DNA from: a virus
Length of the DNA stretch: 39,934 bases
IMG/VR virus record: IMGVR_UViG_3300033388_003055
Location: 1 to 39,934 of that record
Strand: one strand, 5' to 3'
The translations under genes were made by a program, and so were the position numbers. Under the pieces are notes generated by a model, which searched no databases, was not told where the DNA came from, and saw nothing but the letters and a program-made list of their open reading frames with translations. This document shows positions 20,016 to 26,606 of the stretch, one piece after another; within the stretch, counting starts at the first letter, position 1, and every line of letters begins with the position of its first letter.

Positions 20016-20231
20016 ATGGAAACCGATCCGAATTGGATTCAAGCATTATTGGGAAACGCATACTTTAGTATCGCTACTGCGATAATTGCTTTAGGTTCAG
20101 CAATATCTATGGCATTTCCTTCTAAGTTTGGCAAAGATACTTGGTTTGGAAAAGGAATTCAGTTGGTTCTTGATCTCGCCAATGCTGCCGGTCTTAACTT
20201 TGGTAAAGCAAAAAATGCGGATGATGCCTAA
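20016..20231 (+). CDS. Holin-like small membrane protein
   Basis: 71 residues with one hydrophobic helix (YFSIATAIIALGSAISMAFP, about 16-35) followed by an amphipathic helix and the ending LNFGKAKNADDA. That ending resembles small phage and gene-transfer-agent holin candidates with an NVGKAKN-type tail. AAAGGAG lies 8 bases before the ATG. It is followed by a TAATG overlap with the spanin-like gene. Assigned by composition, motif and context. Confidence 0.6.
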   Translation: METDPNWIQALLGNAYFSIATAIIALGSAISMAFPSKFGKDTWFGKGIQLVLDLANAAGLNFGKAKNADDA

Positions 20232-20428
20232 TGGGGTTCTTTATCGCATTAGGGCAATTATTAAAAATTATTGGTAAGGTTATTGATCTTTTTAGAGAAA
20301 CAAATAAGGTCAAGGCCGCCAAAAAGAAGGATAATCTCAATGATATTCTTGATGCGGCGAAAGAAACTAACAAAAAAATTCGCGCTAGTCGGCTTAATAT
20401 GGCTCTTGATGATACTAGCCGGTTGTAG
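20231..20428 (+). CDS. Small amphipathic protein, possible i-spanin-like partner
   Basis: 65 residues. The first 22 (MGFFIALGQLLKIIGKVIDL) are hydrophobic/amphipathic and the rest is a charged helix. The lipoprotein gene at 20340-20549 starts inside it in another frame, the Rz/Rz1-type nested layout. The N-terminal segment is weaker than a typical transmembrane anchor, so inner-spanin identity is tentative. Confidence 0.5.
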   Translation: MGFFIALGQLLKIIGKVIDLFRETNKVKAAKKKDNLNDILDAAKETNKKIRASRLNMALDDTSRL

Positions 20429-20549
20429 TTCGGCCATTCATCTGCACCCTATTGTTGATACCGACTTTTATGTTCGTGAAAATGGTGATGTTTGCTTTAG
20501 TGAGTCCTATTACCAGCACACACAAGCTACGATCATTGACGAGAAATAG
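20340..20549 (+). CDS. Nested small lipoprotein, Rz1-like (o-spanin candidate)
   Basis: 69 residues. The ATG at 20340 has AAGGA at 20327-20331, eight bases upstream; this is better than the ATG at 20352. A basic start (MRRKKLTKK) is followed by a hydrophobic core and the lipobox LAGC, giving a lipidated Cys29 and a 41-residue mature peptide beginning CSSAIHLHPI. It starts inside the preceding gene in the +1 frame. The outer-membrane spanin role fits size and layout. Its 3' end overlaps the convergent HNH gene by 17 bases. Confidence 0.65.
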   Translation: MIFLMRRKKLTKKFALVGLIWLLMILAGCSSAIHLHPIVDTDFYVRENGDVCFSESYYQHTQATIIDEK

Positions 20550-20808
20550 CAGTTAAATATTCTTCGTAAAGTTTGACAAGCCGCTCTGGTGGTTTCACCG
20601 GAAGCGGCTTTGTCATATGACAGTCGTGGCATATAGGAAAGAGGTTAAAGGGGGAGTGAATATATAGTGGAAATTTGCGCTTATTCACTTTTGTTTGCGG
20701 AATGATGTGGTGAGCATCGCAAGCCTCATTTGAGCATCTAGGCATAGCACAGAGCCAGCCATAAGCATCAAACAAGGCAATTTTCAAGTCAGAATTAAAT
20801 TGTTTCAC
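20533..20808 (-). CDS. HNH endonuclease
   Basis: 91 residues. Metal-binding Cys20/Cys25 and Cys60/Cys63 pairs frame the HNH core: DAHHIIP (31-37), Asn55 in HSPFNLFPI, and His64 in CHDCHMTK. This is a complete minimal HNH domain, expected to cut DNA using a divalent metal. Such phage enzymes act in homing, packaging or host DNA cleavage; the exact role here is unknown. The ATG overlaps the stop of the YegP-like gene (ATGA). It is the last gene of the leftward operon and contains a strong hairpin near its 3' end. Confidence 0.8.
   Translation of the reverse strand: MKQFNSDLKIALFDAYGWLCAMPRCSNEACDAHHIIPQTKVNKRKFPLYIHSPFNLFPICHDCHMTKPLPVKPPERLVKLYEEYLTAISRQ
20578..20610. terminator. Strong hairpin near convergent gene ends, candidate bidirectional terminator
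   Basis: The arms AAGCCGCT (20578-20585) and AGCGGCTT (20603-20610) are perfectly complementary, with an inner GGTG/CACC stem around a GTTT loop. It lies 29 bases after the last rightward gene and inside the 3' part of the leftward HNH gene, where the two transcription units meet. There is no long T-run on either side, so terminator strength is uncertain. Confidence 0.4.
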
Positions 20809-21044
20809 TTCTTGAATTTTCTCTGAATCTTATCGGTTTCACCAGTTAAATCCTCAAAGCTTGAAGATCCTTTTGTCCGGTAACGGATCTCTTGCTTTAC
20901 TGAATTAATCGCATTATGCTTTTGCGAGTAGTTTTCACTGGTCGATCGGATTTGTCCATTAGCGGCTACACAAACCCAATGATAAGGCTGTTTAGCTAGA
21001 GGATTTTTTAGTATTTTGTAATTGAATTCTATTTTATTGCTCAT
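20805..21044 (-). CDS. YegP/DUF1508-like small protein
   Basis: 79 residues. The core WVCVAANGQIRSTSENYSQK followed by AINSVKQEI matches the DUF1508/YegP pattern (aromatic-x-x-x-Ala-Asn-Gly-x-x-x-x-Ser-Glu-x-Tyr then Ala-x-x-x-Ile-x-x-V). The family has no settled biochemical role. It is linked by ATGA overlaps to the gene before and the HNH gene after, so the three are probably made together. Confidence 0.55.
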   Translation of the reverse strand: MSNKIEFNYKILKNPLAKQPYHWVCVAANGQIRSTSENYSQKHNAINSVKQEIRYRTKGSSSFEDLTGETDKIQRKFKK

Positions 21045-21424
21045 TCGATCACTTCCGCATTTGTTATTGTGTCCATAATCAAAATAACACTATTCGCAAT
21101 CTCAAGAGAGTTATTCCATTTATCCGCTTTGTTAAAGGCCGACTGAATGTATTTATAATCTTCTTCACCCAGTGTTATAAGGCCATCACCTTTTACTGAC
21201 TCTGCAAGCTTTTCCGATAGGGATTTGGTTCTTCGTAAAGATGCCATATTCCCGGTTGGGTGCGCTTGGTTGATCGCTTGTAATACGATATTGCTAAAAA
21301 ATGCTGATGCGGTCATTTCCCCGAATCCACCACCTTCTAATTGCTTTGACTTATCAATCAATAGGGGTTTGTGTACTGTTTCGAGGTTGATGTTCGTGTT
21401 TATTCGGTACAATTTTTCTGCCAT
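21041..21424 (-). CDS. Hypothetical protein
   Basis: 127 residues starting MAEKLYRINTNINLE. I chose the ATG at 21424 because GAAAGGAAA lies just upstream; the reading frame stays open to 21532 but those codons lack a ribosome-binding site. The sequence has a Gly-rich LEGGGFGEMTASAFF stretch and a helical C-terminal half. Not recognised. It is coupled to the YegP-like gene by ATGA. Confidence 0.65.
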   Translation of the reverse strand: MAEKLYRINTNINLETVHKPLLIDKSKQLEGGGFGEMTASAFFSNIVLQAINQAHPTGNMASLRRTKSLSEKLAESVKGDGLITLGEEDYKYIQSAFNKADKWNNSLEIANSVILIMDTITNAEVIE

Positions 21425-21542
21425 TTTTGTTTCCTTTCGGTTTGTTGTTAAAGAATACTTTTGACTTTTTTCTTCGGCCTTTGCCAAAGCGCCAATAATA
21501 TTCGTGCCGCCATTTATGAAGCTGATCATCAATTCCAGTCAT
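21354..21542 (-). CDS. Doubtful small basic ORF
   Basis: This 62-codon frame (MTGIDDQLHKWRHEYYWRFGK...) is the only candidate between 21425 and 21658, and its first 40 residues look protein-like and very basic. It overlaps the better-supported gene at 21041-21424 by 71 bases and has no clear ribosome-binding site. It may be a spurious frame; the 234-base gap could instead be a leader. Confidence 0.25.
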   Translation of the reverse strand: MTGIDDQLHKWRHEYYWRFGKGRRKKSKVFFNNKPKGNKNGRKIVPNKHEHQPRNSTQTPID

Positions 21543-21658
21543 TAGAAATAAAGGGTGACAAAATGTCTACCTTTAAGGAAGTCGCGCTTTCGCCAGTAGA
21601 TACTACTAACGCGACATTGTACGCATAGAATTCTACTGCGGTCGGTTGCGCCTATCCT

Positions 21659-21835
21659 TTAGTCTCCCATATAAGTTATACATTCAATATCGCGGCTTTG
21701 TTTATTCAGCCAGCATTTTTCTAGGATTATGTCATTAAAGGCGGCCTGACGGCCTCTGTGAAGGCCTAAAATAAAACAATTTAGACCAATTACCCCAATC
21801 GCTAGGAATATTGTTATAATTTTTCTAATCTTCAT
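21659..21835 (-). CDS. Small membrane-anchored protein
   Basis: 58 residues. A basic MKIRK start is followed by one transmembrane segment (IITIFLAIGVIGLNCFILGL, about 6-25) and a hydrophilic tail with two cysteines (Cys41 and Cys52). It overlaps the upstream gene by 11 bases. The anchor with short periplasmic tail suggests an envelope role, for example superinfection exclusion, but this is only inference. Confidence 0.6.
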   Translation of the reverse strand: MKIRKIITIFLAIGVIGLNCFILGLHRGRQAAFNDIILEKCWLNKQSRDIECITYMGD

Positions 21836-22013
21836 AATACCTACAGAATGATTGATACCAAGCGACCGTTAAAGGTTCTTCCGGAAATTTCTGAAACATT
21901 GAAAGCTTGAAAGCAGTACACATATTACGGAAAGACAGATTGTAGTCAAAGATCCGAATGGCCTTTGCTAATGACTCTGGTATTACAAGATTTTTCATAG
22001 TTTCCTTTGCCAT
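21825..22013 (-). CDS. Hypothetical small protein
   Basis: 62 residues (MAKETMKNLVIPESLAKAI start), predicted mostly helical, with several aromatics toward the C-terminus (WYQSFCRYYED). AAAGGAAAC-type ribosome-binding bases overlap its start region, and it overlaps the RusA-like gene upstream by 19 bases. Not recognised. Confidence 0.6.
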   Translation of the reverse strand: MAKETMKNLVIPESLAKAIRIFDYNLSFRNMCTAFKLSMFQKFPEEPLTVAWYQSFCRYYED

Positions 22014-22390
22014 ATTAATATCTCTGCTCTGGGGCTTCTCTTATCTACACCACCGGTTAGATATTTGGTTGAATTAATATATAAGTCGTTATCATCACCA
22101 ATGCAGCCATAATGCACAAGCGCATCACAAAAGTATTTTTCCACAATGCAAAGGATATTTGACCGATCAATTTTTCGTTTACTGGGCTTGTATAGAGTGA
22201 ATTCAAGATCAATGGCGTAATCAAAACAAAGACCGGCAAGCTGTTCTTCCATCGCTTGCCGGTATATTGTTTTTGCTAGGTTATTAACTATGTAATGCGC
22301 GTTGCGATAGATATTTATATTCAATGCCATTCGTTTGTCTTTCGACTTCACTCTTGGAAAGAATATATATATCGGACTAACAACTTTCAC
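21995..22390 (-). CDS. rusA: RusA-like Holliday junction resolvase
   Basis: 131 residues. The GTG at 22390 is chosen because the N-terminal strand PIYIFFPRVKSKDKRMALNI and the NIYRNAHYIVNN block are typical of phage RusA proteins. The catalytic acidic cluster follows the family spacing: Asp75 and Asn78 in KIDRSN, Asp89 in FCDAL, and Asp99/Asp100 in IGDDND. The enzyme should cut four-way DNA junctions as a dimer, resolving branches left by recombination before packaging. The gene overlaps the upstream one by 14 bases. Confidence 0.8.
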   Translation of the reverse strand: MKVVSPIYIFFPRVKSKDKRMALNINIYRNAHYIVNNLAKTIYRQAMEEQLAGLCFDYAIDLEFTLYKPSKRKIDRSNILCIVEKYFCDALVHYGCIGDDNDLYINSTKYLTGGVDKRSPRAEILIWQRKL

Positions 22391-22685
22391 TAAATAGTTT
22401 CTCCTGTTTTTCCTCTTTTGTTTCTGCTAGGTAAAGTGGAATTATAAGAATATATCCCTTTTTTCCAGCGAATAAAAATTCATTCGTGGCGATCGGTGGG
22501 GGATAGCGCTTTGAGTGTTCAATGGCTTTGGCAACATCAACAAATAACAAGCGCGGCCGGTTATGAATTCTAAAGCAATATTCTTTTAGGTCTTTAATAA
22601 CTTCCCATTTCACCCCGATAGACTCAGCTTTCGGTGGTATAAATTGGGTAGCTAAAAAGGTCTTTCTGACATTATGTATTTTCAT
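22377..22685 (-). CDS. Hypothetical protein in recombination block
   Basis: 102 residues, mixed alpha/beta (IHNRPRLLFVDVAKAIEHS, KGYILIIPLYL). It has no recognised motif. It lies between the SSB-like and RusA-like genes and overlaps both (ATGA upstream, 14 bases downstream), so it is probably made with them and may take part in DNA metabolism. Confidence 0.6.
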   Translation of the reverse strand: MKIHNVRKTFLATQFIPPKAESIGVKWEVIKDLKEYCFRIHNRPRLLFVDVAKAIEHSKRYPPPIATNEFLFAGKKGYILIIPLYLAETKEEKQEKLFSESC

Positions 22686-23359
22686 TCATTCCACCGGACG
22701 ATCGGTAATCCACAAGTCAAACAAGAATTTCCTTCTGTGTTTTCCTTGCGCTTTTCATCATCACATTTACATTCTTTTTCCAGATTTGCCTCACCTATCG
22801 GCGTTACTGGTTCGCTTGGCTGTTTGTGTCCGGTACATTCCACAGCATCATAAACAACTTTTTGATAAGGTGGAAGTGTCTTATCTTTCCTCATTTTATT
22901 GGCTAATTGTAGTTTAACCGGGAGTCCAGTTAAAGCATCAATGATCGCTTTCGGTGTTTCGACTTCGGCATCGTGTCCTAATGTATTATAGAGAAAAGTC
23001 GGTAGATGCGCCTTTTCCCCCAAACTTGCGCCTAATTGTAGCCAGCAGTTGCGCGGCTTTCCGTTTGGTAGCTGATAATCCTTTAGATCGAAGGTGAAAG
23101 AGAATTCTCGTCTTTCGATTTTTTCGCCATCATCATTTAGAATAGCGACCTCGACCTCTTTTCCCTCTGTTTCATCAAACTCTTTTTTGGTCATATACTG
23201 GACTTGTCCGTTAAACATACTTGTCCGGTATTCTACCCCTTTGATCGTGGCATTAAGCCATTCTCTTGTTGGTAACTGCTCTAGTGGTGGCAAATCTCCA
23301 CCCCCTTTTGATACTGGTTTTTCGAGTTCAGCTTGCGATACTGGTGGTCTTTCTGACAT
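22682..23359 (-). CDS. Possible single-strand DNA-binding-like protein with C-terminal zinc knuckle
   Basis: 225 residues. The core (about 34-165) has an OB-fold-like strand order, starting NATIKGVEYRTSMFNGQVQY, with FSFTFDLKDYQLPNGKPRN and WLQLGASLGEKAHLP. These blocks recur in an uncharacterised phage family found beside recombination genes. Near the C-terminus Cys197, Cys199, Cys213 and Cys216 form a knuckle or ribbon. GAAAGGAAAACCC gives a good ribosome-binding site. The neighbours (PD-(D/E)XK nuclease and RusA) support a DNA-binding role; OB fold and ssDNA binding are inference. Confidence 0.5.
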   Translation of the reverse strand: MSERPPVSQAELEKPVSKGGGDLPPLEQLPTREWLNATIKGVEYRTSMFNGQVQYMTKKEFDETEGKEVEVAILNDDGEKIERREFSFTFDLKDYQLPNGKPRNCWLQLGASLGEKAHLPTFLYNTLGHDAEVETPKAIIDALTGLPVKLQLANKMRKDKTLPPYQKVVYDAVECTGHKQPSEPVTPIGEANLEKECKCDDEKRKENTEGNSCLTCGLPIVRWNE

Positions 23360-23549
23360 TGGGTTTTCCTTTCTTTGTAAGGATTTTCACCGGTTGGTTC
23401 TTGACTCTACCGAAAGCGCCTTTTGCGTATTTTCGGCCTGTGAGAGTCGTTTTAAAGATCTTTTGGCGACCACAAACTGAGCAAATCTTACCTATTCCAT
23501 AGGCATCTACCCAAATATGGCGCTTTTTGTATTTACAATGGTTCATCAA
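23328..23549 (-). CDS. Small zinc-binding basic protein
   Basis: 73 residues, very basic. Candidate ligands are His4/Cys5, His11 and Cys23-x-x-Cys26 (KICSVCGRQK), followed by a Lys/Arg/Thr-rich tail. It probably binds nucleic acid. Start overlaps the upstream stop (ATGATG) and its end overlaps the SSB-like gene by 32 bases. Confidence 0.6.
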   Translation of the reverse strand: MMNHCKYKKRHIWVDAYGIGKICSVCGRQKIFKTTLTGRKYAKGAFGRVKNQPVKILTKKGKPNVRKTTSIAS

Positions 23550-23899
23550 GTCCTCTGCATTTGATTTTTAATTAGCGACTGGTTGAATGATATGGCGCTT
23601 TTTCGTGCCTCTAAGACTTGCTCTAATCCCTTAAAAGTTCCCTCATAAAAGATCAAGTTTTGCAGCGCTAATTTATAATCCTCGTTTTGCTCGGCCATTA
23701 TCAAATAAGCTTTATCTTCCGAGTGTTTCTTTTCAACATTTTCCCTCTGGTACTCTTGCGCTAAACCGACTTTGAGAATTTTCAAAGCTTTTGCATATTC
23801 CAGCCGCGCCTCTGCATAATCATCAGCGACCTCAAGAGTTTTCAGTTGAAATTTCCACATTGATTTTTCGTCCGTATGATCTATCTCATATTTTGGCAT
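23546..23899 (-). CDS. Coiled-coil hypothetical protein
   Basis: 117 residues from MPKYEIDHTDEK. This ATG has GGAG 9 bases upstream; an in-frame ATG at 23947 lies inside the preceding gene without such a site. The protein is helical and heptad-rich, with no Cys. Not recognised. It overlaps the upstream 57-residue gene by 14 bases. Confidence 0.6.
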   Translation of the reverse strand: MPKYEIDHTDEKSMWKFQLKTLEVADDYAEARLEYAKALKILKVGLAQEYQRENVEKKHSEDKAYLIMAEQNEDYKLALQNLIFYEGTFKGLEQVLEARKSAISFNQSLIKNQMQRT

Positions 23900-24059
23900 T
23901 TCGGTTTTTCTCCAATAGTTCCAAGCGCCTATCACATTCTTCAACAAATTTAAACATTTTTTTGATCGAGTTCTCTAGTACTACAATTTGTTTTTCAGCA
24001 TAATTTCTGAAGGTGATGATCGCTTGTTTCGTGGTTGGTATTTCTTCAAATTTACTCAT
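23886..24059 (-). CDS. Small helical protein
   Basis: 57 residues (MSKFEEIPTTKQAIITFRNY start), mostly one long helix with heptads. The ATG overlaps the stop of the upstream gene (ATGA), and the GGAG within its 3' end serves the next gene. Not recognised, but coding is supported by the tight coupling on both sides. Confidence 0.6.
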   Translation of the reverse strand: MSKFEEIPTTKQAIITFRNYAEKQIVVLENSIKKMFKFVEECDRRLELLEKNRNAKI

Positions 24060-24391
24060 TGAAACATACCCCTTAATACTTCCTTAACATTTTGCGCTAT
24101 TGGTGGCGCTTTCTTGTATTTTGAGTGTTGTTTGATTTGGTGATTTGCGTGCCATTCCCCTGACTTCTGTTGCAGTACCCTAATGAACCATAGATAATCG
24201 TTCCGGATTTTGGATAGATCGGTGAATCGTGTATATTCTTTACACACACCGATTATAACCTCTGGTGGAAAATTATCAACTCTTTTAAGTGTTTTCTTCG
24301 TCTTAGCAATAAACATATAAACATTCACTCCTTTTGAATATATTTCTTTCATCCGGTTTTCAGCTTCAACTTGTAAAGTTTGTTCGGACAT
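24056..24391 (-). CDS. Hypothetical protein
   Basis: 111 residues, basic, helical, with NDYLWFIRVLQQKSGEWHAN in the middle and a C-terminal RGMFQ. AAAGGAATAATT precedes the ATG. The layout resembles small phage DNA-metabolism helpers downstream of recombination nucleases, but I do not recognise a family. Confidence 0.6.
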   Translation of the reverse strand: MSEQTLQVEAENRMKEIYSKGVNVYMFIAKTKKTLKRVDNFPPEVIIGVCKEYTRFTDLSKIRNDYLWFIRVLQQKSGEWHANHQIKQHSKYKKAPPIAQNVKEVLRGMFQ

Positions 24392-24393
24392 AA

Positions 24394-24552
24394 TTATTCC
24401 TTTCTTTTATCGTCTTGCTCATTCCAAACTTTATCAATAGTTTTTTCTAAGTGTTTTCTGTACCACTGGTCTATTCTTTCGGCATCTTCAAAACACATAA
24501 ACCCATTTTTCGAAGTTAATCGAATACTCTGTAACCAAGCTATGTTTTTCAT
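24394..24552 (-). CDS. Small hypothetical protein
   Basis: 52 residues (MKNIAWLQSIRLTSKNGFMC start) with an acidic/basic helical C-terminus. The ATG overlaps the stop of the nuclease gene (ATGA), and the AAAGGA near its end serves the next gene. Likely co-translated with the nuclease; no function visible. Confidence 0.6.
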   Translation of the reverse strand: MKNIAWLQSIRLTSKNGFMCFEDAERIDQWYRKHLEKTIDKVWNEQDDKRKE

Positions 24553-25505
24553 AAGGCAACAAACCCCTCTAACTGACGGATCTTCGGCTTCAATGTTCCG
24601 AATTCACTATCCCAAACTTTCGCTATTGACCGATACCGATTATAGTATTCTGACAAGTCCAGCGCGTTAATTACAATCGCGCTAAACCCCTCAATTCCAT
24701 TTTTTGTTTTAGCTGATGTATGACCTATGATAGCGCCTTTTATTTGTTGCTCTGGTAAATCTATCATACGATTATCAATCATATAATTTATACACCCCCA
24801 GTAAGCGCCTAGTTGCATTTTTGCCTCGTTGCCAACATAGTTCCCGGTCTTAGCATCAAAAATATATAATCCTTTTTCAAGCTTAACGACCTTTGCGCCA
24901 TTGATGGCATATTCCCCTTCTTCAATACCAAATAGATTATCCATAGTTCCAGCATCACGATTTGCAATATCGAATATGGTGGCCTCTGACATTGAAAAAT
25001 AAGGTTTGATCGCCTGATGGAATTGGCGCAGTTTTAGGAAGTTCCACATTTCGTCCTGAGTATGCAAAAGAAAAAAGTGTCCGTTATGGCGCTTAATAAT
25101 TTCGTCCTTTTCCTCTTGATTATATAGTGGAGTCTTTGGGGGATCATAAATAACTACACCGGCCGTTACATAGGTTTCCCAAGCCCAATGTATGCGACTT
25201 CCTCTTTCGGCTTTTTCATTCATTTGTAATTTTGCCTCACGATTACCAAGATCGCCATACCATCTGGTAAGCATAGGTTTCGACAAAGCGCCTAATTTTG
25301 TGGTAACACTCGGCAAGTAATCTTCAATATCGACTTGTTGCTCATTGGTGTATTTGATTTTATAGAAACGATCATCAAACCAATCTATTCTTTTCAATTC
25401 AATATTCTTTTTGGTGAGTTTTTTCTCAGGAGTTTTTACTGGTGGTGGTGTCTTTTGAGCAGTTTTTGTTTCTTTCTTTGGCTTTTGCGTGTTCGTTTCC
25501 GGCAT
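24549..25505 (-). CDS. PD-(D/E)XK nuclease, RecB/Cas4-type exonuclease
   Basis: 318 residues. After a Lys/Pro-rich N-terminal 35 residues, the nuclease core shows RGSRIHWAWE (101-110, His106), GTMDN (186-190, Asp189), the active-site strand YIFDAKTGN with Asp217 and Lys219, and the Q-motif MQLGAYW (Gln231, Tyr235). This is the order expected of the PDDEXK_1 / RecB-like superfamily. No cysteine cluster typical of Cas4 is present. It should process DNA ends for recombination together with the SSB-like and RusA-like proteins encoded nearby. The ATG shares one base with the preceding TAA. Confidence 0.75.
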   Translation of the reverse strand: MPETNTQKPKKETKTAQKTPPPVKTPEKKLTKKNIELKRIDWFDDRFYKIKYTNEQQVDIEDYLPSVTTKLGALSKPMLTRWYGDLGNREAKLQMNEKAERGSRIHWAWETYVTAGVVIYDPPKTPLYNQEEKDEIIKRHNGHFFLLHTQDEMWNFLKLRQFHQAIKPYFSMSEATIFDIANRDAGTMDNLFGIEEGEYAINGAKVVKLEKGLYIFDAKTGNYVGNEAKMQLGAYWGCINYMIDNRMIDLPEQQIKGAIIGHTSAKTKNGIEGFSAIVINALDLSEYYNRYRSIAKVWDSEFGTLKPKIRQLEGFVAL

Positions 25506-25666
25506 TAGTTCCCCCCTATTTTGTTAAGTACCTTGATAATAAAAAATATTACTGCTGCTGAAAATCCTACAAAAATAAAAATACCGAAAATGTAATCTAA
25601 CAATTTCGGCTCGATCTGTAATTCTTCTTCTTCTTCGGGTGATGTTTGGTGGTCGTACCAGTTCAT
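25505..25666 (-). CDS. Small single-span membrane protein
   Basis: 53 residues from MNWYDHQTSPEEEEE. I prefer the ATG at 25666 (AAAGGC upstream) to an in-frame ATG at 25765 that lies within the preceding gene. An acidic N-terminus is followed by a transmembrane segment (YIFGIFIFVGFSAAVIFFII, about 25-45). Not recognised; early phage proteins of this type may act on the host envelope. The 76 bases upstream (25667-25742) hold no other gene that I can support. Confidence 0.55.
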   Translation of the reverse strand: MNWYDHQTSPEEEEELQIEPKLLDYIFGIFIFVGFSAAVIFFIIKVLNKIGGN

Positions 25667-25742
25667 TTTTGCCTTTCGATTTATTGGTGGCTCGGACGGA
25701 CGGAAATCTATCCGAATTAAGTACAAGGACACCACCGGATTT

Positions 25743-25967
25743 TTATTTTTCGCTATCTCTTTCACGATCTGCTAGTTCGTCTTGATCGGTATACTGGCAG
25801 TCCGACATTTCAATTTCCGTACAACTATCGTCAATTTCAAAGTCAAGGTCGCCCAGATCGTCAGCTAACCTCTCGCCAATTTTATCCACCAAATCGTCCT
25901 CGTGCTTTGACTCAATATCATATTTGAATTTGACTCTTGCCTCGCCTTTAACTTCGAATATCGCCAT
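25743..25967 (-). CDS. Acidic protein from internal start
   Basis: 74 residues starting MAIFEVKGEARVKFKYDIES, followed by a strongly acidic helix and three cysteines... the C-terminal part holds Asp/Glu-rich segments ending DRERDSEK. GAAAGGACGGACTG directly precedes the ATG, the same leader used by nine other genes of this operon, so an independent product is likely even though the frame is open upstream. Acidic small phage proteins sometimes mimic DNA or bind host proteins; nothing here proves that. Confidence 0.55.
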   Translation of the reverse strand: MAIFEVKGEARVKFKYDIESKHEDDLVDKIGERLADDLGDLDFEIDDSCTEIEMSDCQYTDQDELADRERDSEK

Positions 25968-26120
25968 CAGTCCGTCCTTTCTTGAGTTCTGCCATTTACC
26001 ACATCTCCAACATTTAAATCCTTTAATATATTCACAATAACCCCAATCACCATTTTCGGGTAAATCATAGCCGTGTATCTTTTGATAACTATGCCCGAAT
26101 ATCCAACACATAAACCTCAT
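25743..26120 (-). CDS. Zinc-ribbon protein read through into an acidic domain
   Basis: 125 residues if read from 26120. The first 45 form a small zinc-binding unit (Cys5, His10, Cys29, Cys37-x-x-Cys40; KCWRCGKW). The frame then runs through the 11-mer GAAAGGACGGA as RKDG and continues into an acidic 74-residue part that has its own good start at 25967. This looks like two neighbouring genes joined because the intergenic ribosome-binding site is read in frame without a stop. Both the long product and the short one may be made. Confidence 0.55.
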   Translation of the reverse strand: MRFMCWIFGHSYQKIHGYDLPENGDWGYCEYIKGFKCWRCGKWQNSRKDGLMAIFEVKGEARVKFKYDIESKHEDDLVDKIGERLADDLGDLDFEIDDSCTEIEMSDCQYTDQDELADRERDSEK

Positions 26121-26347
26121 TCCAGTCCTTTCTTGAGTTCTGCTATGCGTTCAGTTAAAACTTTGTCCACTTCATCTTCGTGGTAGTATTCATCGCTAAA
26201 ATCTGATTCTTCAAAACCTAACTTCTCCAACTCCTGAATCCTTGCCGAGATAACATACTGCTCTATGGCTTTGGCTAGTTCTTTCACGCACCCATCATTG
26301 TAACAAGCATACTCATTGATTATCTTCTCCAACGCTTTAAGCTCCAT
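26117..26347 (-). CDS. Small early protein with KAIEQYVI-ARIQELEK and AELKKG motifs
   Basis: 76 residues, helical and acidic. The middle segment LAKAIEQYVISARIQELEK resembles parts of the proteins at 26593-26829 and 26860-27006, so these are probably paralogues. The C-terminal RIAELKKGLE is encoded by a DNA repeat that also forms the ribosome-binding site of the next gene. It overlaps the next gene by 4 bases. Confidence 0.65.
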   Translation of the reverse strand: MELKALEKIINEYACYNDGCVKELAKAIEQYVISARIQELEKLGFEESDFSDEYYHEDEVDKVLTERIAELKKGLE

Positions 26348-26606
26348 TGTCTAGTCCTTTCTTTAGTTCTGCTGCTGACCTGCAACTCATTTCATAATCA
26401 TCTATTTCTAGTTTTTGTCTTTTCTGTGGCTTTATATAATACTCTATCCATGCCCCACAACTATCACACGAATCGTAAAATCTATCCACTTCCCAAAACT
26501 CAAGACTAGATAGCATACATACACCATCTTTGCTTTGGAAAGAATCTACAACACTTCCACATTCAGGACAATTAACTTGGTGATTGATATAATCAAACAT
26601 TCCCAT
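26337..26606 (-). CDS. Small zinc-ribbon early protein
   Basis: 89 residues beginning MGMFDYINHQ. Cys13-x-x-Cys16 (CPECG) and Cys47-x-x-Cys50 (CDSCG) form a four-cysteine ribbon in the pattern of a common small phage family. The C-terminus SAAELKKGLDNGA is again encoded by the junction repeat. AAAGGAATAGACG precedes the ATG. Function unknown; protein-protein or nucleic-acid binding is likely for a ribbon of this kind. Confidence 0.65.
   Translation of the reverse strand: MGMFDYINHQVNCPECGSVVDSFQSKDGVCMLSSLEFWEVDRFYDSCDSCGAWIEYYIKPQKRQKLEIDDYEMSCRSAAELKKGLDNGA

Noticed and set aside
24549-25505. Cas4 and a CRISPR link for the PD-(D/E)XK nuclease
   Set aside because: The Cys cluster for an iron-sulphur site is absent and no CRISPR repeats are in the window; a recombination nuclease is the simpler reading.
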